NCBI GenBank assembly: GCA_015231395.1
Contig: JADGBP010000122.1
Location: 1-6,871, forward strand
Direction: 5' to 3'
Source of the DNA: Desulfamplus sp.
Lineage (GTDB): Bacteria; Desulfobacterota; Desulfobacteria; Desulfobacterales; Desulfobacteraceae
Length of the DNA: 6,871 nucleotides
Below the pieces are notes generated by a model, which worked only from the letters and a program-made list of their open reading frames with translations, searched no databases and was not told the DNA's origin. A program made the translations under genes and the position numbers. Below are positions 1-6,568 of this stretch, piece by piece (position 1 is the first letter of the stretch; the number at the start of each line of letters is the position of its first letter).

Positions 1-983
1 ATACCGCCAACTCCCTGATAATCAGCATGAATAAGGGTATTAACCAAAGCCTCTCTTATTGCTTCATGCACAACAGTTTCACCTTTGCGAAATAGATCAT
101 TGTCAAGTTTAAATGGCAGTTTCAAATCTGCTGAAAGCCTTTGAATCACCCGCAAATAGAACTGAAAAAGATTACCTGACCATGTTCCGTCAATAGTTAT
201 GCGATCTGTCCATCGCACATCAGGGTCATCAGAGAGTTTTTCACGATAATCAACATGGTATTGAGGCAGAGCTTCACGCAAAGACTCTTCTTTACCAAAC
301 ATTAAGAGACCAGCCACAGTTACACCTTGTAATCCGCTGTTGCGATCATGCCCCCAGCCTCCAAGTTTGCTTAATAGAGTTTGATCATCTTCACTTAACC
401 AAGGGTGTGTTGGTTTATGTGATGCAAAGCGGTTTCTGTATTGCTGAAGGCTTAAAATATCTAAATCATTAAGTGTGAAATTTTCAAGAATTTGTCTGTC
501 AGCAGGCTCTTCTGACCTATCTGAGAGCATTCTGCTGACCTCCTGTTCAGTGCAGCGATAATCACCCTCAAAGTTTCGCCGATAAGTTCCTGTGAGTGGA
601 TTTTGCCCAAGAAATACAGGACGCTGAAACCTTCCAGCTTTCGGAACACGAACAGCAAGCAGCTTGCCGTCAGGGTGGTCAATCTCCATAACATCATCAG
701 AATTGAGCAGATTGATATTGACCTTACCTCGATTGTTGATAGTGTCCCACAGGCTTTTTTTCAAACGTGCAACGTCATTTAAACCACTTACAATGCCGTT
801 ATCCTCAACTCCAAGCAGTATGACACCGCCCTGACTGTTTGCCATAGCTGAGTAGGTTTCCCAAAAACTTTGAGGCAATCCTCCTTTTGCTGATTTCAAC
901 TCCAAATCGTCGCCCTCGTCCCAATTAAGACGGGTCAATATTTCCAATGGGTCAAGTTGCTTTATCTCTTTGCCGTTACTCAT
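1..983 (-). CDS. AlbA_2/Schlafen-domain putative ATP-binding protein, C-terminus cut by window edge
   Basis: I translated this frame from the ATG at 983; it stays open for 327 codons to the left edge, so the C-terminus is missing. Residues about 16-150 look like an AlbA_2 (Schlafen-like) domain: an acidic DLELKSA strand, then ANSQGGVILLGVEDNG. Residues about 305-322 (HEAIREALVNTLIHADY) match the N-box of the HATPase_c_4 GHKL fold found in proteins often annotated as 'RecG-like helicase' or 'putative transcriptional regulator'. Nothing seen here is a helicase motif, so I avoid that name. The start is supported by a GAGG six bases upstream of ATG and by an ATGAGTAA overlap with the hsdS stop, which implies translational coupling. 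Genes of this family often sit inside type I restriction loci, commonly between hsdS and hsdR. The role there is not settled; a regulatory or accessory defence role is inference. Confidence 0.85.
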   Translation of the reverse strand, partial: MSNGKEIKQLDPLEILTRLNWDEGDDLELKSAKGGLPQSFWETYSAMANSQGGVILLGVEDNGIVSGLNDVARLKKSLWDTINNRGKVNINLLNSDDVMEIDHPDGKLLAVRVPKAGRFQRPVFLGQNPLTGTYRRNFEGDYRCTEQEVSRMLSDRSEEPADRQILENFTLNDLDILSLQQYRNRFASHKPTHPWLSEDDQTLLSKLGGWGHDRNSGLQGVTVAGLLMFGKEESLREALPQYHVDYREKLSDDPDVRWTDRITIDGTWSGNLFQFYLRVIQRLSADLKLPFKLDNDLFRKGETVVHEAIREALVNTLIHADYQGVGG

Positions 984-2235
984 TTTCAACCTCATTGTTT
1001 AACAGCGGAGCAACACGCACCTTACCAGTTAGAAGGTCTTGCATTAAGGCGGTTTTTAATGCTTTTAATTTTATCTTATTACAGATATGGTTATTTATTA
1101 CACAGGAAGATTGATCCAAAATAACAGCGATTTTTTTCTGCTCTTCTAATTCTGGTTTTAGAAACATAAGGGAACGAACAGTTGGGAGATTAAGACCAGC
1201 TTTTGCACCAGATTCGTTTAACTTTGAAAATTGGGTTTGACCTTCATAACTGGATAAAAACCATCCGACAAAACGAGAATAGACACGTTGATGATTAAGA
1301 CGAACTAAAGCTATGTGTTGATTAACATACCCCTCACCAAACTTACTTGGAACGATACCTATAATTCCAATATCCGCAGTAACTGAAATTAATAAATCTC
1401 CTTCTTCAACATAAGTTCTACGCCCTTCTGCTGATTCTGGAGGTTTAACAAATACCACGTCATCAAATCTAAGATTTATATGGTCTCGTGTTAAATTTCC
1501 AATTCTAAGAAAAATCGCCCCATCTTCTGTATAATATTGTGCCCAACCTCGTGCCCCGCTTGTAACAAACTCAGAAACACTTTCAACCCTCTCAATAGTC
1601 CACTCTTCTGGAATCCTACCCAACGGCGAATCCTTAAACTTGTGAGTTTTTTCTGATCTCAAATTGCCGTTTTCGTCAATGCCTTTGGTGAGTAAATCCT
1701 GCATCAAGCCTGTTTTGATGCGTTGCTGTTTTGCGATTAAAGCCTCTGTTTGTTCAATTGCTTTGTCAACTGTGGAAAGAATTTCGGCTATTTTGGATTG
1801 TTCGGGTTTATTTATAGGGAATAACGCACCAAATCGATCAAGTTCTTTTCTGGTGATGTGCTGCATCGTTGAGCCATGTGATGCTTTAGTAATTTCACTT
1901 AAATAAAATTCAATGAATTGTTTAAGAAATATTCGATCTACTTCTTGAGCTTCTATAACTTTAAATAAGTGCTGATTTAATGCTGCTTTTCCATGCTTCC
2001 AAATTTTTAAGAAAAGTGATGCACTCCAAGAAAAAATCAAATCGCCATTGTCTATAATATTTTTTTCGGGCATTTCTCCAGAATAATAATCTGTAATTGA
2101 CTCAGGATTTTTTAATTGCTCAATTCTCACGATTGGCAAGCCTTCCTTGCTCCAATCATCAGGTTTAAATGCGTAGCCGTTTATGTATTCTGCGAGTTCT
2201 GAAAGTTTTTTATGCTGCCAATCGTCCAAATTCAT
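976..2235 (-). CDS. hsdS: Type I restriction-modification specificity subunit HsdS
   Basis: At 419 aa this is normal length for HsdS, the DNA-recognition subunit that directs HsdM (and HsdR) to a bipartite target. The protein has the classic two-fold layout. Target-recognition domain 1 is about residues 1-140 (GYAFKPDDW, GLPIVRIEQL). A central helical spacer covers about 141-185 (EQSKIAEILSTVDKAIEQ, then KTGLMQDLLTKG). Target-recognition domain 2 is about 205-362 (TSGARGWAQYY, FLRIGNL, VEEGDLLISVTADIG). A second helix covers about 363-405 (EEQKKIAVIL, then KTALMQDLLTGK). The repeated LMQDLLT motif marks the two spacer helices. Its ATG overlaps the hsdM stop (ATGA), with a GGGG eight bases upstream as a possible ribosome-binding site. 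No interruption is visible. The recognised sequence cannot be read from the protein without matching its two recognition domains to characterised enzymes. Confidence 0.95.
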   Translation of the reverse strand: MNLDDWQHKKLSELAEYINGYAFKPDDWSKEGLPIVRIEQLKNPESITDYYSGEMPEKNIIDNGDLIFSWSASLFLKIWKHGKAALNQHLFKVIEAQEVDRIFLKQFIEFYLSEITKASHGSTMQHITRKELDRFGALFPINKPEQSKIAEILSTVDKAIEQTEALIAKQQRIKTGLMQDLLTKGIDENGNLRSEKTHKFKDSPLGRIPEEWTIERVESVSEFVTSGARGWAQYYTEDGAIFLRIGNLTRDHINLRFDDVVFVKPPESAEGRRTYVEEGDLLISVTADIGIIGIVPSKFGEGYVNQHIALVRLNHQRVYSRFVGWFLSSYEGQTQFSKLNESGAKAGLNLPTVRSLMFLKPELEEQKKIAVILDQSSCVINNHICNKIKLKALKTALMQDLLTGKVRVAPLLNNEVENE

Positions 2236-4571
2236 AGTAAATACCCCAGCTTCTTCAAAAAGCCATCTAAAACCTCCAGAGTTTCAGTTCGATCCGCTTC
2301 TAATTTCTGATGGCTCACAGAGTATTTATTCCAAAGATTTTCTACACCCTGAATCAACCGCCTCTTTTCAGCGTTAAGATAGCGTTCCAACTCTCTGCTT
2401 ACGATGTCATACAACTTTTTCAGGATAAGCCTTTTTGCATCTTCTTCTGTGAGTTGTCCCCCGATTTCTGTCATTAATGCGTTAGTTTTGGTAATCTGTT
2501 CTTGAATTGTTGATTTATCCTTGTTCAAAGCATTGATTTTCTTTTTATCTGCCTTTGAGTCTGCATCTAAATTTGTGAGCTGGTCTTCAATCTGTCTGAT
2601 AAGCTCCTCTTTTTCTGCTTTAAACTCTTCACCCCCAAGACGTTTAAGCTGAATTTTGAGTTCAAGCAGATCGGTTTTCTGTTTTAAAGCTGTTTTTGTA
2701 TCTTTAATCCGGCTCTCTATTGACTTGATAATTTCCTCCTGCTTTTTCAGCACATAAAGCTCTTTTGTTGCAGAAATATTATCGCTGTTTTGTAAATCTT
2801 CAATCAAAGCTCTTAACTCTTTTTTAATATCGTTCATAGATGGCTTTAAATCGCCTTCAGACTCGTATGAGACTATTTCCTGAGCCTCACCTATTGCTTC
2901 ATCAAGTTCGCCTTGCAAATGCCCTAATTTTGCATCTAATGAGATTATCTCTTTTGACTCTTTTTCAAAGAACTCATTAACAAGATATTCATCAGGTATC
3001 AAAGTATGATGCCAGCCTGTAAACACAATGGTTTTTAGGTCATAACGAATCTGCTGCCACCAGTTTACAAACACTCCAGCACTTTTAAACTCATCAAGAA
3101 CTTTAAGGGGAGTTAGTTTGTTTTTAAGTGTGTTGATAAGTTCTAATCGCACCTCTGGCATCTTTTTACCGCCATTGTTGGAATGTCTTAAATTTGCAAA
3201 TTCATCATTTGCAACTGTCCACCATGTTTCAAGTGCTTGATGATGATTGTTGATGGTCTGTAAAACTGCTTTGTCATTTTCAAGAAAGGATTTTATAGCT
3301 GCTTTGGTCTCAATTGCACTACAAAAAGTAAGATAGTCAGACCGAAATGGTGAAAATAGGCTTGATGATTGAACACCAAACCTTTGAAAATAACTTTCTA
3401 ATGCCAACACCTCTTTTTCAGGAACTCCGCCTATCAAATGAGCTGTAACATCTTCTGGCTCAGGTTCAGGGGTATTGTCAACATAACGGCGGATATTGAG
3501 ATTAAAGTCATGGGTTTCAACAATTTCTGATTTACTGACAAGACGGCTGTATTTGGGTATCTCAAGTTTGTTGGTAAAAACAAAGTCTATTTTCTCAATA
3601 TCTTCAGGACGCAGCTTATTTTGGTTCTTGCCTTCTGCATATTCATGGTCAGCATTGATAAAAAGAATCTTATCCAGCAGATTATCAGGTTTATTTTTGT
3701 TGCAGACTAACACACATGCAGGGATTCCAGTGCCGTAAAAGAGATTTGGAGGCAGACTTATAATTGCTTCAATAACATCATTTTCAATGAACTTTTCACG
3801 GATAAGTTTCTCTTTTCCTCCTCTAAACAGAACACCATGAGGCATTATTGTTGCCATGTGTCCGTTTTGTTTAAGACTTGCAAGCATGTGTTGAACAAAC
3901 ATCAAGTCTGCTTTTTTCCCATTTTCAGGACACCATTCACTAAAACGGTTGGTAAAATTCATATTTTTACGGCTGTAATTTTGAGAAAAAGGGGGATTTG
4001 CAAGCACACGGTCAAACTTCTTGATTTGATTGTTTTCAAAAATCAGAGGATTTTCTAAAGTGTCGCCATTCTCTATTGTAAAATTTGTGATGTTATGGAG
4101 GATTAGGTTCATGTGGCAGATTGACCAGACAGTGCCGTTAGAATCCTGCCCATAAAGATGAAGATTATTTTTGTCTTGTCCCTGCTCTTCAACATACTGG
4201 TAAGACTGGATAAGAAAACCTCCAGAGCCGACTGTAGGATCGTAAATGGTATTGCCCTCTTGAGGTTTGGTGATTTGAACAAGCAGCCTTACAACTTCTG
4301 AAGGTGTATAAAATTCTCCCCCTTTTTTGCCAGCACTGTCAGCAAACTGTTTAATCAAATACTCATAAGCTGCACCAAGCAAGTCTGGAAACTCAAAATT
4401 ATCATTTATCAGCACAAAATGGGGATTGTTAAAGTGGTCAAGCAGCTCTTTCCATGTTGAATCAACTATTTTTACTTTTCCCTTTGTTTCATTGAATTTG
4501 ATGTTATTTTTCAACACGCCATTTAAAGATGGGTTCTCATCTTCAATGGCTGCAAGAGCTTTATTGAGCAT
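2232..4571 (-). CDS. hsdM: HsdM methyltransferase subunit, main part (downstream of a frameshift)
   Basis: This 779-aa frame holds the catalytic part of the type I N6-adenine methyltransferase, which uses S-adenosylmethionine to methylate the site chosen by HsdS. Seen in order: [11 protein letters not shown] at residues 84-93; motif [11 protein letters not shown] at 111-120 (cofactor binding); an acidic GQDSN strand end at 141-145; and catalytic motif IV NPPF at 192-195. [22 protein letters not shown] at about 367-388 marks the start of a long C-terminal extension. Residues about 535-735 are rich in K, E, L and Q and probably form a coiled coil. Typical HsdM is about 500 aa, so this is a long-form HsdM. 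The ATG at 4571 is probably internal: it has no convincing ribosome-binding site, and the family's N-terminal domain is encoded just upstream in another frame. With one base restored, the protein would be 897 aa. The C-terminal stop overlaps the hsdS start. Confidence 0.9.
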   Translation of the reverse strand: MLNKALAAIEDENPSLNGVLKNNIKFNETKGKVKIVDSTWKELLDHFNNPHFVLINDNFEFPDLLGAAYEYLIKQFADSAGKKGGEFYTPSEVVRLLVQITKPQEGNTIYDPTVGSGGFLIQSYQYVEEQGQDKNNLHLYGQDSNGTVWSICHMNLILHNITNFTIENGDTLENPLIFENNQIKKFDRVLANPPFSQNYSRKNMNFTNRFSEWCPENGKKADLMFVQHMLASLKQNGHMATIMPHGVLFRGGKEKLIREKFIENDVIEAIISLPPNLFYGTGIPACVLVCNKNKPDNLLDKILFINADHEYAEGKNQNKLRPEDIEKIDFVFTNKLEIPKYSRLVSKSEIVETHDFNLNIRRYVDNTPEPEPEDVTAHLIGGVPEKEVLALESYFQRFGVQSSSLFSPFRSDYLTFCSAIETKAAIKSFLENDKAVLQTINNHHQALETWWTVANDEFANLRHSNNGGKKMPEVRLELINTLKNKLTPLKVLDEFKSAGVFVNWWQQIRYDLKTIVFTGWHHTLIPDEYLVNEFFEKESKEIISLDAKLGHLQGELDEAIGEAQEIVSYESEGDLKPSMNDIKKELRALIEDLQNSDNISATKELYVLKKQEEIIKSIESRIKDTKTALKQKTDLLELKIQLKRLGGEEFKAEKEELIRQIEDQLTNLDADSKADKKKINALNKDKSTIQEQITKTNALMTEIGGQLTEEDAKRLILKKLYDIVSRELERYLNAEKRRLIQGVENLWNKYSVSHQKLEADRTETLEVLDGFLKKLGYLL

Positions 4572-4924
4572 GTTGCCAAATCATGCTTAAGGTCTTTGAG
4601 TGCAGGGACAAGCTGATTATTTTCATCTGTCCATGATTCATGCCATCTTGCACGGACAGGAACAAAAAAGGTTTCTCCGTATGAGGTTTTACTCTCCATA
4701 AGTTCGTCAAAGAGTTCAGGCTGGTCTTTGAGGTGGGCAAAATCATATTTTCGGAGCCGTTCCCGCTTAAAGTCAAATTCATCGGACAGCCGCTTAATAA
4801 ACAGCATTCCAAAAATAAACTCTTTAAATTCAGAGGCATCCATTTTGCCGCGCAGAATATCAGCAGCTTTAAACAGAAAGTTCTCAAGTTGAGATAGTGT
4901 GATTTTTTCAATTTCAGTTTTCAA
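4523..4924 (-). pseudogene. hsdM: N-terminal HsdM fragment, split from the main frame by a one-base deletion
   Basis: From a TTG at 4924 this frame encodes an HsdM_N domain: [31 protein letters not shown] and [17 protein letters not shown] are typical of the helical N-terminus that contacts HsdS and DNA. Residues 1-116 are homologous-looking and end in ALKDLKHDL. The next 17 residues (ATCSIKLL...) are out-of-frame sequence that runs to a TAA at 4523. The frame stays open upstream to an ATG at 5038, but the extra 38 residues come from very AT-rich DNA and do not look like the family. I therefore prefer TTG, which has an AGGA 11 bases upstream. If the frameshift is real, this piece and the 779-aa piece are separate polypeptides and the enzyme is probably impaired. 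If it is a sequence error, they are one gene. Confidence 0.8.
4576..4577 (-). other. hsdM: Frameshift point in hsdM (apparent loss of one G)
   Basis: On the minus strand the gene reads GATTTGGCAACATGCTC. Adding one G to the GG pair gives D-L-G-N-M-L, which joins the N-terminal HsdM frame to the catalytic frame exactly and fits the usual family junction. The event is a one-base change in a short G run. It could be a sequencing or assembly error, a real inactivating mutation, or an on/off variant. The run is too short to be a typical phase-variable tract, and no slippery programmed-frameshift motif is seen. Confidence 0.8.
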
Positions 4925-4979
4925 TGCAAAATATATCCTATTGTATATTAAGTTAATAATTAATTCTGTATTATTTATA

Positions 4980-4988
4980 TTTATAGCA
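4980..4988 (-). promoter_or_regulatory. Possible extended -10 promoter element for the hsd operon
   Basis: The minus strand reads TGCTATAAA, an extended -10 (TGn then a TATAAT-like hexamer with one mismatch), about 55 bases upstream of the inferred TTG start of hsdM. No good TTGACA-like box lies 16-18 bases further upstream. The surrounding 4925-5000 DNA is so AT-rich that chance matches are expected, so the assignment is tentative. Confidence 0.3.
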
Positions 4989-5263
4989 TAAACGCAGATT
5001 TGCATGTTTTGAAAAAAGTTAAAAGAGCAAAGAAACAACTAAAGCTACACCTTAAAAATAAAACTTGGATTTGAATAAAATATAATCTGCCAGACCCGCA
5101 TCAGTCTGATACTCTCTTACAGCTACAACGATTCCGGCGTTCAGATTGATTTTTTGAAAAAACTACGGGAATAGCACCTCAACAAAACAAAACTTCAAAA
5201 AAAGAGGAAATCTTCCCACAAATCGTTACAAATATAAATATTTAAGCACAAACAAGAGTGTTT

Positions 5264-5553
5264 TCATGGTTGGAAAAGCAAAGCCATGTCGTTATCAAGA
5301 TAACGAGCAAACTTTAAAACAACATGATTTTCATGGGCACGAAATGCCAGGAGCCAAGCCTGCTCTGGGATAGCTGAATTCTACAGCCCAGTTTTACTCT
5401 GGAAGTCATTATTTTGAGAAGTATCATTAGCTGCTTTCATTGGTTCAGTGTGTTCTATATCTTTTTTACAGTATCAGTGTAAAGATCAACTCTCAATACG
5501 GAGACATTCAGTCGAATTGTATCTCTGTTGCCCTGTTTTTGAAAAAATAGCAT
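5264..5553 (-). pseudogene. Possible remnant of a small gene of unknown function
   Basis: I do not recognise this protein. On the minus strand an ATG at 5553 opens a frame with a protein-like start (MLFFQKQGNRDTIRL, then RVDLYTDTVKK) that ends at TAG 5457-5455. A one-base shift at the A6 run (5467-5462) continues as DIEHTEPMKAANDTSQNN to a TAG at 5383-5381. The same frame then runs on for 38 codons (IPEQAWLLAFRAHENHV, KFARYLDNDMALLFQP) to TGA at 5266. A repaired product would be roughly 95-100 aa. Codon choice and residue mix look more like coding DNA than the AT-rich surroundings. However, one frameshift and one stop must be assumed, and the opposite strand is also open at 5267-5373. Treat this as a candidate only. 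Confidence 0.25.
5289..5306. repeat. 18-bp near-perfect palindrome (8-2-8)
   Basis: TCGTTATCAAGATAACGA has two perfect 8-base arms (5289-5296 and 5299-5306) separated by AA. This is the size and shape of a dimeric-protein binding site. It could be an operator or a partition-type site. If the putative minus-strand remnant is real, it may simply be codons for ARYLDN. No second copy was seen in the window. Confidence 0.5.
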
Positions 5554-5668
5554 TTATCAGATAATTCCAAGCTATAGATTTCCAGAAAAGTCTTTTAGTG
5601 AGACAGACCCTTTGCCCGTAGTCTCAGGCAGTGTTTCCACCAATTTAATTATCTGAAAAACTATATAT

Positions 5669-5688
5669 AAATAAATTTAAATAAATTT
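5669..5688. repeat. Tandem 10-bp AT repeat
   Basis: AAATAAATTT occurs twice in tandem (5669-5678 and 5679-5688), inside a run that is almost only A and T (about 5641-5723). It is low-complexity DNA with no clear role. Confidence 0.6.
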
Positions 5689-5973
5689 GTGTTGTTTATG
5701 ATATTTTAGATACATTTATTTTTGCCGGTGCCAAATGAAAACAAGAATAATACCAAAATGTTTTTTTATGCTGTTCGAGCATGGTTTACCGAATTTTCAA
5801 GCAAAAAAAGACTAAGTTGAAAAAACTTGATTGAAGTAAAAACCAGAAAATCTTCTTTACTGATTTTTTTACCTTTTTGGAATTGAGATTTTGTATATGT
5901 AAAAATCGTTGAATAAGAAAAAAGCCTGTAAATAGTTCCCACTTTAAAAGCAAAAAAAGAACTCCGAATTTGT

Positions 5974-6100
5974 AAAAATTTTATTATCTCAAAAATTTTA
6001 TAGATTCAAAACCTTATGAATAAAGGCTTTATGAGATTAAAGGACGAAGGATATAGGATGAAAGTTGAAAACTATGGAATAGCAAAATGAAAAATTTTAT
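5974..6100. repeat. Three copies of AAAAATTTTAT
   Basis: The 11-mer AAAAATTTTAT is present at 5974-5984, 5991-6001 and 6090-6100, with the first two only 17 bases apart. In DNA this AT-rich it may be chance. It could also be an unwinding element or a bend, about 220 bases from the iterons. Confidence 0.45.
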
Positions 6101-6172
6101 ATAAGTGACCATTTGAAATTAAAAATGGAAAAATACAGGATAGCGATCAAGAATATAGGACAAAATGTTTAA
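6044..6172 (+). repeat. Degenerate short repeat with AGGATA / TATAGGA core
   Basis: Related short segments recur: GAAGGATATAGGATGAAAG near 6046, AACTATGGAATAGC near 6070, AAATACAGGATAGC near 6131 and AAGAATATAGGAC near 6149. Spacing is irregular and copies are diverged. It resembles the GGATGAAGG-type decaying repeats seen between genes in some bacterial genomes. Short frames within it (KDEGYRMKVENYGIAK; MEKYRIAIKNIGQNV) follow from the repeat and are not likely genes. Confidence 0.35.
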
Positions 6173-6246
6173 AGAGTATTCTAAAAATCATCATCATGAA
6201 AATTCTAATTAGCAAATAAGCAATGTGTTCCTCCTTTGATGATGTT

Positions 6247-6277
6247 TTTTAATGTTTTAAAAGCTTTTAATGTTTTA
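6247..6277. repeat. 14-bp palindrome between 13-bp direct repeats
   Basis: TTTTAATGTTTTA occurs at 6247-6259 and again at 6265-6277, 18 bases apart. Spanning the two copies is a perfect palindrome, TTAAAAGCTTTTAA (6257-6270). The AAAGCTT core is shared with the iterons that start 60 bases downstream. An AT-rich 13-mer repeat beside iterons resembles an origin unwinding region. A protein-binding site is equally possible. Confidence 0.5.
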
Positions 6278-6301
6278 CAGGGCTGGAGAACAGCATAAAT
6301 A

Positions 6302-6322
6302 GGGGCTTTGGGTGGGCAAAGG
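6302..6322 (+). other. G-rich tract just upstream of the iterons
   Basis: The plus strand has a GGGG run, two GGG runs and a GG run within 21 bases, in otherwise AT-rich DNA, ending at the first iteron. This nearly fits a four-tract G-quadruplex, with the last tract one G short. It may instead be an unrelated origin element. Confidence 0.35.
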
Positions 6323-6440
6323 TGAAAGCTTATGGTTAGAAAGGTGAAAGCTTATGGTTAGAAAGGTGAAAGCTTATGGTTATCAAAGGTGAAAGCTTAT
6401 GGTTAGAAAGGTGAAAGCTTATGGTTATCAAAGGTGAAAT
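6321..6440 (+). repeat. Iteron array (five complete copies plus one half copy)
   Basis: The 18-bp core GGTGAAAGCTTATGGTTA occurs without mismatch at 6321-6338, 6343-6360, 6365-6382, 6388-6405 and 6410-6427. A sixth copy at 6433-6440 keeps only GGTGAAA. Linkers are GAAA or TCAAA, giving start-to-start steps of 22, 22, 23, 22 and 23 bases, about two helical turns, so each copy faces the same side of the DNA. Copies 2+3 and 4+5 with their linkers form an exact 45-bp tandem duplication (6343-6387 and 6388-6432). Each core has a HindIII-type AAGCTT. Directly upstream of a Rep_3 gene, these are the expected binding sites for Rep monomers, and they also set copy number by Rep-mediated pairing (family knowledge). 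Confidence 0.95.
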
Positions 6441-6468
6441 TAAAATTGACATCATTTTCACTTTTGAT
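6427..6468. promoter_or_regulatory. Inverted iteron half-sites, probable Rep autoregulation operator
   Basis: ATCAAAGGTGAAA (6427-6439, the junction and start of the sixth iteron) is repeated in inverted form as TTTCACTTTTGAT (6456-6468). The 13-base arms have one mismatch and a 16-base spacer that contains the TTGACA box. In iteron plasmids, Rep dimers bind inverted repeats sharing part of the iteron and repress rep; the arrangement here fits that model exactly. Binding itself is inferred. Confidence 0.7.
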
Positions 6469-6474
6469 TAAGAA
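6446..6474 (+). promoter_or_regulatory. Probable rep promoter
   Basis: A perfect TTGACA lies at 6446-6451. Seventeen bases downstream is TAAGAA (6469-6474), a weak -10 with three of six matches. It lies about 95 bases upstream of the rep start and within the inverted operator arms, so Rep binding would block it. The -35 is convincing; the -10 is uncertain. Confidence 0.5.
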
Positions 6475-6515
6475 GGGTTTTTCATAAATATTGTTAAGAG
6501 CCTTTTTAAATATTA

Positions 6516-6542
6516 TTGGATAGAAGACGACTATTATCCATT
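6516..6542. promoter_or_regulatory. TGGATA/TATCCA dyad with a DnaA-box-like half
   Basis: TGGATA (6517-6522) and TATCCA (6535-6540) are perfect inverted 6-mers 12 bases apart, and the match extends one or two bases with a mismatch. The right half reads TTATCCATT (6534-6542), which matches the first seven bases of the DnaA box TTATCCACA. It lies 26 bases upstream of the rep start. It could be a DnaA site or a leader hairpin; the support is modest. Confidence 0.35.
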
Positions 6543-6568
6543 TCCAGAGCTGAAAAGAGAGTATATCA

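Larger units (their letters stand above)
5041..5640. other. Intergenic stretch with no intact gene, near-coding base composition
   Basis: This 600-base stretch upstream of the hsd operon has visibly more G and C than the DNA to its right, most clearly at 5340-5400. Only short broken reading frames are present. Both strands are open over about 5267-5373. One minus-strand frame looks like a decayed gene and is listed separately. Short hairpin-capable segments occur: CCAGGAGC/GCTCTGG at 5347-5368 with a bulge, and TGAGAC/GTCTCA at 5599-5626 with a 16-base loop. Neither is followed by a T-run, so I do not call terminators. I see no tRNA, known RNA or recognisable insertion-sequence ends. Confidence 0.5.
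5641..6240. other. Very AT-rich gene-free stretch
   Basis: About 600 bases with very low GC lie between the possible gene remnant and the replication region. The longest start-to-stop frames are tiny, such as 25-26 codons from ATG 5735 or ATG 6016, and they lack convincing ribosome-binding sites. The stretch holds the short AT repeats and the degenerate repeat listed separately. A small hairpin at 5768-5782 (ATGCT, five-base loop, AGCAT) has its T-run on the wrong side for a terminator. I see no RNA gene. The AT-richness would suit easily melted plasmid origin DNA, but this is inference. Confidence 0.5.
6241..6568 (+). other. Probable plasmid replication origin region
   Basis: Iterons, AT-rich repeats, a DnaA-box-like site and the rep gene's control region lie together upstream of a Rep_3 initiator, which is the usual layout of an iteron-type theta origin. 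The exact limits are inferred: AT-rich DNA at 6241-6280 or at 6440-6530 could be the melting site. Confidence 0.75.

Noticed and set aside
461..697. Minus-strand 78-codon frame inside the AlbA_2 gene
   Set aside because: It is an alternate frame; the overlapping frame has domain motifs and runs without interruption for 327 codons.
1664..4058. Several plus-strand open frames of 64-80 codons
   Set aside because: All are antisense to hsdS or hsdM, with no ribosome-binding sites or recognisable domains.
4561..4911. Minus-strand 116-codon frame inside hsdM
   Set aside because: It is the alternate frame of the clear HsdM N-terminal domain and has no protein-family character.
5599..5626. TGAGAC/GTCTCA inverted repeat, considered as an insertion-sequence end or terminator
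   Set aside because: No matching end elsewhere, no transposase and no T-run; the arms are only six bases.
5768..5782. ATGCT/AGCAT hairpin beside a T-run, considered as a terminator
   Set aside because: The T-run precedes the hairpin on the plus strand and is an A-run on the minus strand, so polarity is wrong on both.
5799..5960. AAGCAAAAAAAGA direct repeat at 5799-5811 and 5948-5960
   Set aside because: It is mostly a seven-A run in very AT-rich DNA, so chance is an adequate explanation.
6321..6440. Repeat array considered as a CRISPR
   Set aside because: Linkers are only 4-5 bases and nearly identical, with no unique spacers, and a Rep_3 gene follows.
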